A stretch of DNA of 64,000 nucleotides, taken from the NCBI GenBank assembly GCA_900290255.1, contig OMOD01000111.1:89021-153020 (forward strand), read 5' to 3'. The position numbers and the translations under genes are program-made. Within the stretch, counting starts at the first letter, position 1. Each line of letters begins with the position of its first letter. Below, piece after piece: positions 9,043 through 18,673 of this stretch. The notes under the pieces were generated by a model that ran no database searches, was not told the origin of the DNA, and saw only the letters and a program-made list of their open reading frames with translations. This DNA is from Candidatus Sulfotelmatobacter kueseliae. GTDB lineage: Bacteria; Acidobacteriota; Terriglobia; Terriglobales; Acidobacteriaceae.

Positions 9043-9696
9043 ATGAACGCAGGACCAGGCAGGGCCTCCGGTGGAGGAGGAAGAAACAGACGGCGGCGCG
9101 GACGGCGCCCGCACAATCAACGGCATGGCCACAGCCAGACCCGCCAGAACCAGGACGGCATCTACACCGCGCCCATGGACCATAGCTACCGGGCCGCTCT
9201 GTCCGGAGGCAACAATGGGAGCAAGGGGCGGCAGCGGCCGGGGTTTGCCACCCAGTATCCGCAGCCGGAACCGGAACCTCTGCCCGCCAACGGGGACACG
9301 AACTCGCGCATTTTTGTCTTTATCGAGGATATGTTCTTCATGGCCAAGATTCAGGAGACCGCGCGCAAGCTCAACGTGAAGGTGGAGTTCGTGAAGACGG
9401 ACAAGGATCTGATGGAGAAGATGCAACAGAACGGGGAAGAAAAGCCGTCGCTGATCATCTTCGACCTGAACAACAACAGCGTGAAGCCGCTGACGCTGAT
9501 TCCGAAGCTGAAAAGCAAGCTGAAGAAGGGAACGTCCATCATCGGATTCCTGTCGCACGTGCAGGGCGATTTGAAGCAGAAAGCCCACGAGGTCGGCTGC
9601 GACATGGTGCTGCCGCGGTCAGCATTTTCCCAGAATCTTCCGCAATTGCTGCGCCGGCACGGCGCGCCCGAGGACGAGACACCGGCGGTGCAGTAA
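9043..9696 (+). CDS. Receiver-like domain protein with Arg/Gly-rich N-terminal tail
   Basis: 217 residues. The first 40 or so are basic and disordered (GGGGRNRRRRGRRPHNQR), followed by a Gly/Pro linker. Residues about 88-200 resemble a response-regulator receiver: IFVFIEDMFFMAKIQETARKL, PSLIIFDLNNNS with the possible phospho-acceptor aspartate, GFLSHVQ in place of the Thr/Ser switch, and MVLPRSAF in place of the conserved lysine. The acidic pair near the N-terminus is reduced and the switch lysine is Arg, so it is probably a pseudo-receiver. The basic tail suggests nucleic-acid or ribosome contact; that is inference. SD GAGAGGA lies just before ATG 9043. Confidence 0.75.
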   Translation: MNAGPGRASGGGGRNRRRRGRRPHNQRHGHSQTRQNQDGIYTAPMDHSYRAALSGGNNGSKGRQRPGFATQYPQPEPEPLPANGDTNSRIFVFIEDMFFMAKIQETARKLNVKVEFVKTDKDLMEKMQQNGEEKPSLIIFDLNNNSVKPLTLIPKLKSKLKKGTSIIGFLSHVQGDLKQKAHEVGCDMVLPRSAFSQNLPQLLRRHGAPEDETPAVQ

Positions 9697-9812
9697 CGAG
9701 GCCGGTTCAAACCCGGCGGCGTTCCTGCACTCTACGGCAGCGCGCTCCGCGTTGCCTTTCCGGCTTCGTCTCATCCAGCAAACTCAAACGTCCGACGCAG
9801 AATAGAGATTCT

Positions 9813-10169
9813 CTATCCCGGAGGCCACGTCAGCCTGCGGCCGCCCAGCAGATGCACGTGGAAGTGGAAGACGGATTGTCCGGATTCGGGCCCGACGTTG
9901 AGGACAGTGCGGTATCCGTTTTCGATGTTGCGCTGGCGGGCGATCTCGGCAGCGACGAGATGGCAGCGGCCGATCACTTCAGCGTCGGCGGCCTCGGCCT
10001 CTTTCAATCCCACAATGTGTTTCTTGGGAATGACGAGCACATGCGTGGGCGCCTTCGGATGGAGGTCTTCGAAGGCATAGACGTGGTCGTCTTCATAAAC
10101 TTTCTTCGAGGGAAGCTCGCCGCGCATGATGCGGCAGAAAAGGCAGTGAGGATCGGGCATAGTTGGCAT
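9813..10169 (-). CDS. HIT-family nucleotide hydrolase
   Basis: 118 residues. The histidine-triad signature HFHVHLLGGR lies near the C-terminus and the zinc-type N-terminal motif CLFCRIMRGELPSKKVYEDD near residue 9. Family members hydrolyse adenosine phosphoramidates and related nucleotides (HINT branch). An alternative start at 10160 removes three residues. Its start overlaps the upstream reach of the divergent dihydrouridine synthase gene, so the two promoters share about 50 bp. Confidence 0.93.
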   Translation of the reverse strand: MPTMPDPHCLFCRIMRGELPSKKVYEDDHVYAFEDLHPKAPTHVLVIPKKHIVGLKEAEAADAEVIGRCHLVAAEIARQRNIENGYRTVLNVGPESGQSVFHFHVHLLGGRRLTWPPG

Positions 10170-10216
10170 ACGGCTGGTCAGTTCGTCCTGACAAACTCAC
10201 CTGTAGAATAGACCAG

Positions 10217-11488
10217 GTGAAGAAGTTTTGGGACAACTCGGTCAATGCCACGTGCGGAGCAGGCACTCCTGTCGGCGAAATCGCGGCGCCGAGTGCGTGT
10301 GAGGCCGCGACGCTGAGACCGGTCCCGGCCAGCCTTTTGGTCGGCAGCGCGACCATCCGCCCGGCGACGGTGCTGGCGCCCATGGCCGGCGTGACCGACA
10401 CCGTCTTCCGCCGCTTCATTCGCAACCTCGGCGGATGCGGCCTGATCATGACCGAGTTCACTTCGGCCGACGGCGTTCTCCGCGCCGCTCGAACGAATAA
10501 CGACAAGAAGGCCCGTCGCTTTCTCCACTTCTACGAAGACGAACATCCCATCTCGGCGCAGCTTTTCGGCAGCGATCCGCGCGTGATGGCCGAAGCTGCG
10601 CGCATGGTCGAAGGACTCGGCTTCGATTTGGTTGACCTCAACCTGGGTTGCCCGGCGAAGAAAGTCGTGAAGTGCAACGGAGGCTCGGGCTTGCTGCGCG
10701 ATCTGCCCGCCATCGGCAAGATTTTCGAAGCGGTCCGCGCCGCCGTGAACATTCCCTTCACAGTGAAGTTCCGCGCCGGATGGAATGACGAAGAAATCGT
10801 CTGCGTTGAACTGGCCCGCATGGCCGAGTCTTGCGGCCTCGCGGCGGTCGCGCTTCACGCCCGCACGCGGGAGCAAGGCTACAGCGGCCAGGCACGCTGG
10901 GAATGGATCGCTGCGGTCAAAAATGCCGTGAAGATTCCGGTCATCGGCAACGGTGACATCCGCACGCCCGAAGACGCCTGCAGCATGGTCACGCAAACCG
11001 GATGCGACGCCGTCATGATCGGCCGCAGCGCGCCATCAAATCCGTGGATCTTCCGGCAGATCGAGCAGTATTGCGCTGGGAGCACCACGGTTCGTGCAGG
11101 GGCGGACGCCCTCGTCCGCCCGGTCGAGCAGAGTTCGACAGCCGCGGCTGGCAGCGTCTTCGATAGGCAGGAGTCGACATGGCCTTCGGCCACCCCGGAC
11201 GAGGGCGTCCGGGGCTCCACGAAAGCCTACGAGGAGCCTACCGAACTCGACCGCCACCAGATGATCCGCACCTACTTCCAGATGCTGATCGAAGAGGAAC
11301 TCCCCGACGCCTCCGGCAAGATGAAACAGTTTGCCTCGTGGTTCACCCACGGCGTTCCCGGCGGCGCGGGCCTGCGCAAGGCGATCTATGAATCGAAAAG
11401 CGCAGAGGAGATTCTGGCGCGGGTGGAACAATTCTTCGAAGCAGGATTGTGTGGCGCGGGCACTCTTGCCCGCGAAAGCTGTCCCTAA
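10217..11488 (+). CDS. dusB: tRNA-dihydrouridine synthase with repeat-encoded inserts
   Basis: 423 residues from GTG at 10217 (TTG at 10163 is also in frame). TIM-barrel FMN enzyme that reduces uridine in tRNA: LAPMAGVTDTVFRRF, LNLGCPAKKVVKCNGGSG with the catalytic Cys, TVKFRAGW, ALHARTREQGYSG, GNGDIRTPEDA and MIGRSAPSNPWIF. The helical C-terminal domain (RHQMIRTYFQMLIEEELPD, MKQFASWFTHGVPGGAGLRK) is present. Between them residues about 294-334 ([15 protein letters not shown] to EGVRGSTKAY) are encoded by two GC palindromes, and the last dozen residues (CGAGTLARESCP) by another repeat. The N-terminal 40 residues are also unusual and partly repeat-like (CGAGTPVGE). Confidence 0.9.
   Translation: MKKFWDNSVNATCGAGTPVGEIAAPSACEAATLRPVPASLLVGSATIRPATVLAPMAGVTDTVFRRFIRNLGGCGLIMTEFTSADGVLRAARTNNDKKARRFLHFYEDEHPISAQLFGSDPRVMAEAARMVEGLGFDLVDLNLGCPAKKVVKCNGGSGLLRDLPAIGKIFEAVRAAVNIPFTVKFRAGWNDEEIVCVELARMAESCGLAAVALHARTREQGYSGQARWEWIAAVKNAVKIPVIGNGDIRTPEDACSMVTQTGCDAVMIGRSAPSNPWIFRQIEQYCAGSTTVRAGADALVRPVEQSSTAAAGSVFDRQESTWPSATPDEGVRGSTKAYEEPTELDRHQMIRTYFQMLIEEELPDASGKMKQFASWFTHGVPGGAGLRKAIYESKSAEEILARVEQFFEAGLCGAGTLARESCP
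11100..11214. repeat. Bipartite palindromic repeat inside the dihydrouridine synthase gene
   Basis: GGGCGGAC-N6-GTCCGCCC (11100-11121) and CCCCGGAC-N6-GTCCGGGG (11193-11214) are joined by a spacer holding GTCGAG...TTCGAC. The same pair of palindromes, same order in the coding direction, occurs in clpB at 13893-13937. Both copies are read in frame without stops. Confidence 0.8.
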
Positions 11489-11560
11489 CGGCACAGGGAA
11501 CAGCAGGAATCCCAAGGCTGTCATTCCGAGCAACGCGAGAGATCCGCGCTGTTGCCTGCG
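11449..11560. repeat. Repeat DNA at the end of dusB and in the convergent gap
   Basis: GTGTGGCGCGGGCACTCTTG at 11451-11470 supplies the last codons of dusB; it matches the GTGTGGCGCGGACAC type repeat in the RNase HI-like gene (reverse strand near 575). Further on, GTCATTCCGAGCAACGCGAG (11519-11538) belongs to the CATCC/CATTCC-type repeat family also seen near 18366 and 31602. Confidence 0.55.
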
Positions 11561-12532
11561 TCATGACGCCCGGCTCTCTACCCCCCGCGCCACCATCTTC
11601 CCCGCCTCGTCCCTCTCCACATACGCCCACGGTGTCTTCGGATCGTGGGTAAAGACCGTCAGCCACCTCTCCGGAATCGCCTGCGCGTAGTACTGCTTCT
11701 TGCTCTCGATGGTATCGAGCGGATACAGGTCGAATCCCATGCCCCAGGTGAGGTCAATGTGCGCGGTCGTGGGGATCAGATCGGAAATGTAGCAGGCGGT
11801 GGCTTCATAGGGATGCTCGTCTCGCGCTTTATTGCAATCGCGTTCCGCGATTGCGCGCGGCGACTCGCCCAGGTCCTTCGGCGGCGAAAAACGAGCCGCC
11901 TCAGGATGACAACCGCGGATGATAATTCCCTGCATGTGCGCCGTGTGGCCGCGGAAGGTCTTGACCGAAATGCCGGGGACGATTTCCTCGCCGCCCTTGA
12001 GCAGTGTCATCTGCCCGCTCGCAACCAAAGGGCCGTAGTTGTCGGGGAGATAGCTGACGGCATCGCGTTCGCTCGGCCGCCGCGCGTATTGCCATTCGCC
12101 TTCGGGCGCATAATACTTCGCCCGCGGAAACGTGGCCACAATCTTGCCATTCTTGTCGCGCACCGTGTTCCATCCACAATGATCGAAGTGCAGATGCGAG
12201 TTGATGACGATGTCAATGTCTTCCGGCGCGATGCCTGCGGCAGAGAGATTGTCGAGCAGTTTGGCGGGCTGCCCGTAGAACTTGACCATGCGCTCGGAAA
12301 GCTTGTTGCCCATGCCGGTTTCTACCAGCAACGTCTGTTTGCCGGTGCGCGGATTTTCGGTGCGAATGACCAGCGAGTTGAGCCCGGCGGTCACATAGTT
12401 GCGCTCGTCCACCTCAACCTTGCGCGACCACATGACTTTGGGAATCACGCCAAAGAATGCGCCGCCGTCGAGCGGGTAGGTGCCGTCGGAGAAGATGCTG
12501 AGTTCGAAATCGCCAAGTGTGAGGCGGTGCAT
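11561..12532 (-). CDS. MBL-fold metallo-hydrolase with a repeat-encoded insert
   Basis: 323 residues. The metallo-beta-lactamase signature HLHFDHCG (near residue 113) and downstream metal ligands GHTAHMQG and the histidine in TTAHIDLTWG/FTHDPK are visible. Such stand-alone MBL hydrolases resemble quorum-quenching lactonases and related esterases; substrate unknown. Residues about 203-240 (CHPEAARFSPPKDLGE onward to NKARDEHPYEAT) are encoded by repeat DNA at 11815-11925 and interrupt the strand after GIIIRG, before ACYISDLIPT. Without that stretch the protein would be of normal size. It converges on dusB. Confidence 0.85.
   Translation of the reverse strand: MHRLTLGDFELSIFSDGTYPLDGGAFFGVIPKVMWSRKVEVDERNYVTAGLNSLVIRTENPRTGKQTLLVETGMGNKLSERMVKFYGQPAKLLDNLSAAGIAPEDIDIVINSHLHFDHCGWNTVRDKNGKIVATFPRAKYYAPEGEWQYARRPSERDAVSYLPDNYGPLVASGQMTLLKGGEEIVPGISVKTFRGHTAHMQGIIIRGCHPEAARFSPPKDLGESPRAIAERDCNKARDEHPYEATACYISDLIPTTAHIDLTWGMGFDLYPLDTIESKKQYYAQAIPERWLTVFTHDPKTPWAYVERDEAGKMVARGVESRAS
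11815..11925. repeat. CATCCTGA-family repeat inside the MBL hydrolase gene
   Basis: Contains the palindrome GCAATCGCGTTCCGCGATTGC (imperfect, 11834-11854), followed by CCTTCGGCGGCGAAAAACGA and GCCGCCTCAGGATGACAAC. The last phrase also occurs at about 335-353 (GCCGCTCAGGATGACAAC) in non-coding DNA. In the gene's frame it reads as CHPEAARFSPPKDLGE. Confidence 0.7.
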
Positions 12533-12562
12533 GCAGTTAGTGTGTGCGATCCGGGGCCTGTT

Positions 12563-13330
12563 CTAGTCCTCTTTCAGTCCACGAATCCAAATGTTGCGGA
12601 AGCGCACCGGATCACCGTGGTCTTGCAGCGCAAGCGGCAGCTTTTCCGGATGCAGCTTGTAAGGCGGACGTTTGCCGTGAGCGGTCGGACCGGTGAGCAA
12701 GACGTTGTCCTGCACCAGCACTCCGTTATGCACGACGGTCACGCGAGCGGGGTGCAGGAGCTTGCCGTCCTTGGTGAACCGCGGTCCGTGAAAAATGATG
12801 TCATAGGTTTGCCACTCGCCCGGCGGCCGCGAAGCATTGACCAGCGGCGGATATTGCCCGTAGACGGCGGCAGCCTGGCCATCGGCGTAGGTCTTGTTCT
12901 GGTACGAATCGAGAACCTGGATTTCGTATAGGCCCATCAGAAAAACGCCGCTGTTGCCCCGATCCTGGCTTTCTCCTGTGGGCGGCACTGGTTCGGCGAA
13001 TTCCACATGCAGCTGGCAATCGCCGAAAGCAGCACGCGTAAAAATGTATCCCGTCTCGGGCACGACCTCCATGTAGCCGTTCTCGACCTTCCACTTGGCC
13101 GGCTTGCCTGCTTTGTCGGTCCATTTCGAAAGATCTTTGCCATCGAAAAGCACGGTCGCGTCTGATGGAGCACGGCCGGGGACGTCCGGGGTGCTGGCTG
13201 TAGCGGGATCAATCACCGGCGGCAACGGACGGTTGAGATCGTGAATCTTCCACTGGGTGGAAACCTGCGCTGTGCAGAGTTGAGTGAGCAGCGTGACAAC
13301 TGCGACCAACAGCAGGTGATGTTTGTGCAT
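12563..13330 (-). CDS. Exported DUF1080 (3-keto-disaccharide hydrolase-like) protein
   Basis: 255 residues from ATG 13330 (ATG at 13357 is also in frame but would put ten residues before the signal peptide). Signal peptide MHKHHLLLVAVVTLLTQLCTAQ is followed by a concanavalin-like DUF1080 fold: DATVLFDGKDLSKWTD, YIFTRAAFGDCQLHVEFAEP, DRGNSGVFLMGLYEIQVLDS, WQTYDIIFHGPRF, VTVVHNGVLVQDN, LALQDHGDPVRFRNIWIR. Family members act on 3-keto glycosides in the periplasm. It stands alone here; a second DUF1080 gene lies at 25450 next to oxidoreductases that could make the 3-keto substrate. Confidence 0.88.
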   Translation of the reverse strand: MHKHHLLLVAVVTLLTQLCTAQVSTQWKIHDLNRPLPPVIDPATASTPDVPGRAPSDATVLFDGKDLSKWTDKAGKPAKWKVENGYMEVVPETGYIFTRAAFGDCQLHVEFAEPVPPTGESQDRGNSGVFLMGLYEIQVLDSYQNKTYADGQAAAVYGQYPPLVNASRPPGEWQTYDIIFHGPRFTKDGKLLHPARVTVVHNGVLVQDNVLLTGPTAHGKRPPYKLHPEKLPLALQDHGDPVRFRNIWIRGLKED

Positions 13331-13364
13331 GAGCGTGGCCTCGTCGGCCAACATCATAAACCTT

Positions 13365-13437
13365 TGCCACGGATTGGCACGGATTCACACGGATCAACTT
13401 CAAGTCATGGATCTATCCGTGGCAATTCGTGGCCGAG
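13365..13437. repeat. Intergenic word repeat (ACGGATT...CCACGGATT)
   Basis: The word CACGGAT is repeated (GCCACGGATT, GCACGGATTC, ACACGGATCA) and faces ATCCGTGGCAATTCGTGGC further on, giving an imperfect hairpin between clpB and the DUF1080 gene. No coding signal. Confidence 0.45.
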
Positions 13438-13440
13438 ATT

Positions 13441-16134
<2,694 letters not shown>

Positions 16135-16142
16135 GGGTTACT

Positions 16143-16235
16143 CCATTGTGTAATTTGGCAATTCGATAATTGAGTAATTGGAAACCCGCGGGGTTCAGTT
16201 GCGCAATTGCCAAATTTCCCAATTACAAAATTAAT
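16143..16235. repeat. Intergenic AT-rich inverted word repeat upstream of clpB
   Basis: TGTGTAATTTGGCAATTCG and GATAATTGAGTAATTGG (16146-16181) face GCAATTGCCAAATTTCCCAA and TTACAAAATTAATGG (16203-16235). The arms are imperfect inverses built from the words AATTTGGC/GCCAAATT. It sits right before the clpB start, so a promoter may overlap it, but no clear -35/-10 pair was found. Confidence 0.6.
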
Positions 16236-16267
16236 GGGAGGCGGGCATCTCTGCCGCCTCCCGTGGA

Positions 16268-16427
16268 GTTCAGGGGCTGAAGCCCGGGCTCTTTTTCGCA
16301 CTTGACGGCACGGCTGAAGCCGTGCCCTTCGCATTCGTGGCGCTTAACGCGGCGCTAAAGCGCCGCTCTTCCACATTGCCGCTCGGCTTCGCCTTCGCGG
16401 GGGCGGACGGGGGCGTCCGCCCCTACA
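16268..16427. repeat. Row of hairpins between clpB and hsp20
   Basis: Successive palindromes: GGGCTGAAGCCC (16273-16284), GGCACGGCTGAAGCCGTGCC (16307-16326), GCGGCGCTAAAGCGCCGC (16350-16367) and GGGCGGAC-N6-GTCCGCCC (16401-16422). The last is the same unit found inside clpB and dusB. The group could end hsp20 transcription; no poly-T follows. Confidence 0.6.
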
Positions 16428-16432
16428 CAAGC

Positions 16433-16939
16433 TTACGCGGCCTTGCTGGGCGCCTTGGCTTCGATCTGCTTTTCGCTGCCCTGCTTTTCCGAGCCAACGC
16501 TGACTTTGATCTGCTTGGGCTCGGCTTCGGCCTTCTTGGGCAACGCAATCTTCAGCACGCCCTTGTCGTAGCTCGCCGAGACGTTTTCGGTGTCCACGGT
16601 CGTGGGCAGGGTGAAGGTGCGGGTGAAGGCGCCGTACTGACGCTCCACGCGGCGGTAGTTCTCTTCTTTCTCTTCCTTTTCGATCTTGCGCTCGCCGTGC
16701 ACGGTGAGGGTGTTGTTCTCCACGCGAACGTCGATGTCTTTCTCGTCGATACCGGGCACTTCGATCTTCAAGGTGACCTTGTGCTCGTCTTCGTAGACGT
16801 CAACGGCGGGGGCAAAGGTGCTGGTGGTCAGGGACTCGTCCCGGCCCGCATCGTTGAAGGACTCGCGGAACAGGCGGTTCATGCGGTCCTGCAGAGTGGC
16901 GAACTCACGGAACGGCTCCCAACGGGTTAATACGGTCAT
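16433..16939 (-). CDS. Small heat-shock protein, Hsp20/alpha-crystallin family
   Basis: 168 residues. N-terminal arm with MTVLTRWEPFREFATLQDRM, alpha-crystallin domain about residues 43-135 (PAVDVYEDEHKVTLKIEVPG, NNTLTVHGERK, conserved GVLKIALPK) and a C-terminal tail carrying an I-x-V type motif (QIKVSV). ATP-independent holdase that keeps unfolding proteins soluble for ClpB/DnaK. AGGAGG eight bases before ATG 16939 is a near-perfect ribosome binding site. It has its own promoter in the AT-rich gap upstream and is followed by clpB on the same strand. Confidence 0.95.
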   Translation of the reverse strand: MTVLTRWEPFREFATLQDRMNRLFRESFNDAGRDESLTTSTFAPAVDVYEDEHKVTLKIEVPGIDEKDIDVRVENNTLTVHGERKIEKEEKEENYRRVERQYGAFTRTFTLPTTVDTENVSASYDKGVLKIALPKKAEAEPKQIKVSVGSEKQGSEKQIEAKAPSKAA

Positions 16940-17044
16940 GGCTAAATCCTCCTTCAGAATTTGGTGCTTCTTGATTTCGCAACCGGCCTGGAACCTTCTC
17001 TCAGGCTGCGGTCACATGATTAGACGCATAGTTATAGTAAATGA

Positions 17045-17073
17045 AGCATAAAATATGAGTGTATCATTGTCAA
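17045..17073 (-). promoter_or_regulatory. Sigma-70-type promoter of hsp20
   Basis: On the minus strand TTGACA (17073-17068) is followed after exactly 17 bases by TATGCT (17050-17045). Transcription would start near 17038, leaving a leader of about 100 bases before the hsp20 ATG. The region is much richer in A/T than its surroundings. No CIRCE element (TTAGCACTC inverted repeat) was seen. Confidence 0.65.
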
Positions 17074-17096
17074 TAAATGGATATGCTTATTTTACA

Positions 17097-18302
17097 TCAA
17101 CTTACAGTCGCAATTACGCACTTCAGGTAGGCTGTTTCGGGGACATTGAGGAGGATTGGGTGGTCCTTGGCCTGTCCGCGGACCTCGATCAGACGGAGAG
17201 CCCGATGGGCGTCAAGGGCCGCGTCGGCGAGCATTTCGAGGAAGCTGGGCTGGCTTACATGATAGGAGCAGGAGCAGGTGACGAGAATACCGCCGGGGCG
17301 CAGCATCTTCAGGGCGCGGAGATTGAGTTCTTTATAGCCGCGGAGGGCGGCATCGAGGTCGCGCTTGGTTTTGGCGAAGGCGGGTGGGTCGAGCGCGATC
17401 GTGTCATAGCGGCGGTTGGCGGAGGCGTAGTCCTTGAGCAGGTCGAAGGCGTTGGCCTCGATCCACTCAATTTCACGATGGTTGAGGGCGGCATTCTGGT
17501 CGGCGACTTCGAGCGCGGGGCGGGAACTGTCCACGCCGGCGACGTGCGGGCAGCACGCGGCGAAATGCAGGGCGAAGCCTCCCTGGTAGCAGAACACGTC
17601 GAGGGCCTCGCCGCGGGCGTACTGAGCGGCAGCAGCGTAGTTTTCGCGCTGGTCGAGGAAAGCTCCGGTTTTCTGGCCTTCCAGAGCGTCATAGTGGAAC
17701 TGGACACCGTTCATGGTGAAGATGGTGGACGTCTCATCGCCGTACAACAGGTCCGACGGGCGGCGTGGCAGCTTCTCCAACTCGCGCACGCGCGGATCGA
17801 CGCGCTCGACGATGGAGCGGGGGTTCGTGCGATGAATAAGTTCAGAAATAACCGCTTCGCGGACCAGTTTGTCGTCCATGGCCTGGGTGAGGATTTGCAG
17901 CGAGAGAATGTCGTTGTAGCGGTCGACGATGAGGCCGGGCAGGAAGTCAGCCTCGCTGAACACCACGCGGTAGGCATCGGTGTCGCGGACGATGCTGGCG
18001 CGATAGGCAAGGGCAGCGGCGATGCGCTGGCGGAGCAGCGCGGGGAAATCGGTAACCGGCTCGCGGGAAGTCGTTTCGCGGGAGATCAGTCGGATGGCGA
18101 TTTGCGACGCACTGGAGTAGAGGGCAGTGCCAAGCGGCTTGCCGCGCTGGTCGGTGACGGTGACCAACGAGCCGGGGTCAACGCCTTCCGCGGAAACAAT
18201 GTCGGAGCGGTAGACCCACACGTGGCCGTCTTTCAGGCGCGACGCGCCGCGGAGAGAGAGCTTCACTTTGGGCAGAGCTGAGGAACTGGGAGTCGGGGGC
18301 AT
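17097..18302 (-). CDS. rlmI: 23S rRNA m5C methyltransferase, RlmI type
   Basis: 401 residues. N-terminal PUA-like domain (about 10-90: KLSLRGASRLKDGHVWVYRS), central EEHEE-like region, and a Rossmann SAM-methyltransferase domain with ALDVFCYQGGFALHFA, GVDSSRPALEVADQNA, LDPPAFAKTK and the catalytic cysteine region VTCSCSYHVS. RlmI methylates C1962 of 23S rRNA in E. coli; the same target is likely. ATG at 18302. The gene is upstream of hsp20 on the same strand but hsp20 has its own promoter, so they are probably separate units. Confidence 0.92.
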   Translation of the reverse strand: MPPTPSSSALPKVKLSLRGASRLKDGHVWVYRSDIVSAEGVDPGSLVTVTDQRGKPLGTALYSSASQIAIRLISRETTSREPVTDFPALLRQRIAAALAYRASIVRDTDAYRVVFSEADFLPGLIVDRYNDILSLQILTQAMDDKLVREAVISELIHRTNPRSIVERVDPRVRELEKLPRRPSDLLYGDETSTIFTMNGVQFHYDALEGQKTGAFLDQRENYAAAAQYARGEALDVFCYQGGFALHFAACCPHVAGVDSSRPALEVADQNAALNHREIEWIEANAFDLLKDYASANRRYDTIALDPPAFAKTKRDLDAALRGYKELNLRALKMLRPGGILVTCSCSYHVSQPSFLEMLADAALDAHRALRLIEVRGQAKDHPILLNVPETAYLKCVIATVS

Positions 18303-18344
18303 GGGAACATCTTAAATGTTGGCTGCGCTAATGCTGGCTCCGCT

Positions 18345-18640
18345 GCTCAATGTTCATTTGCGTTGTCATCCTTCGCGAAGCGAAGGATCTGTGGACCCGT
18401 CGGCGGCTTCACGAGCCGTCAGTAAAGTCGGGCTGTGCCCGACCGGACAGCCGAGAGCCTGCCTTGAGTTTGCCGAAGGGGCGGCTGTCCCTGCATTGTC
18501 GGGGCGTCATCCCGAAGCCCCGCGCTTTCACCAGCGGGGCGAGGGATCTCGCGTGCGGCGCGCCGAGACAGCCCACGCGAGATCCTTCGCTCCGCCTGAA
18601 AAACGGCTGCGCTCAGGAGACGCCGCCGAAGGGAGATAGG
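18345..18640. repeat. Repeat-rich intergenic block
   Basis: About 300 bases without a gene, made of repeat modules: CCTTCGCGAAGCGAAGG (18370-18386), GTCGGGCTGTGCCCGAC (18427-18443), GGACAGCCG...CGGCTGTCC (18445-18490, with CCTTGAGTTTGCCGAAGG inside), a CATCCCGAAGCCCCGCGC to GCGCTCAGGAGACG arm pair (about 18509-18622), and GCGAGATCC/GGATCTCGC words. The CATCCCGA module is shared with the MITE-like element at 31563. Confidence 0.7.
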
Positions 18641-18673
18641 CAGTCTTCAAGAAAGGTAAGCCCTGGACAGCTT

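Noticed and set aside
16940-17096. CIRCE/HrcA control site before hsp20
   Set aside because: The TTAGCACTC inverted repeat is absent; a plain -35/-10 promoter explains the region.
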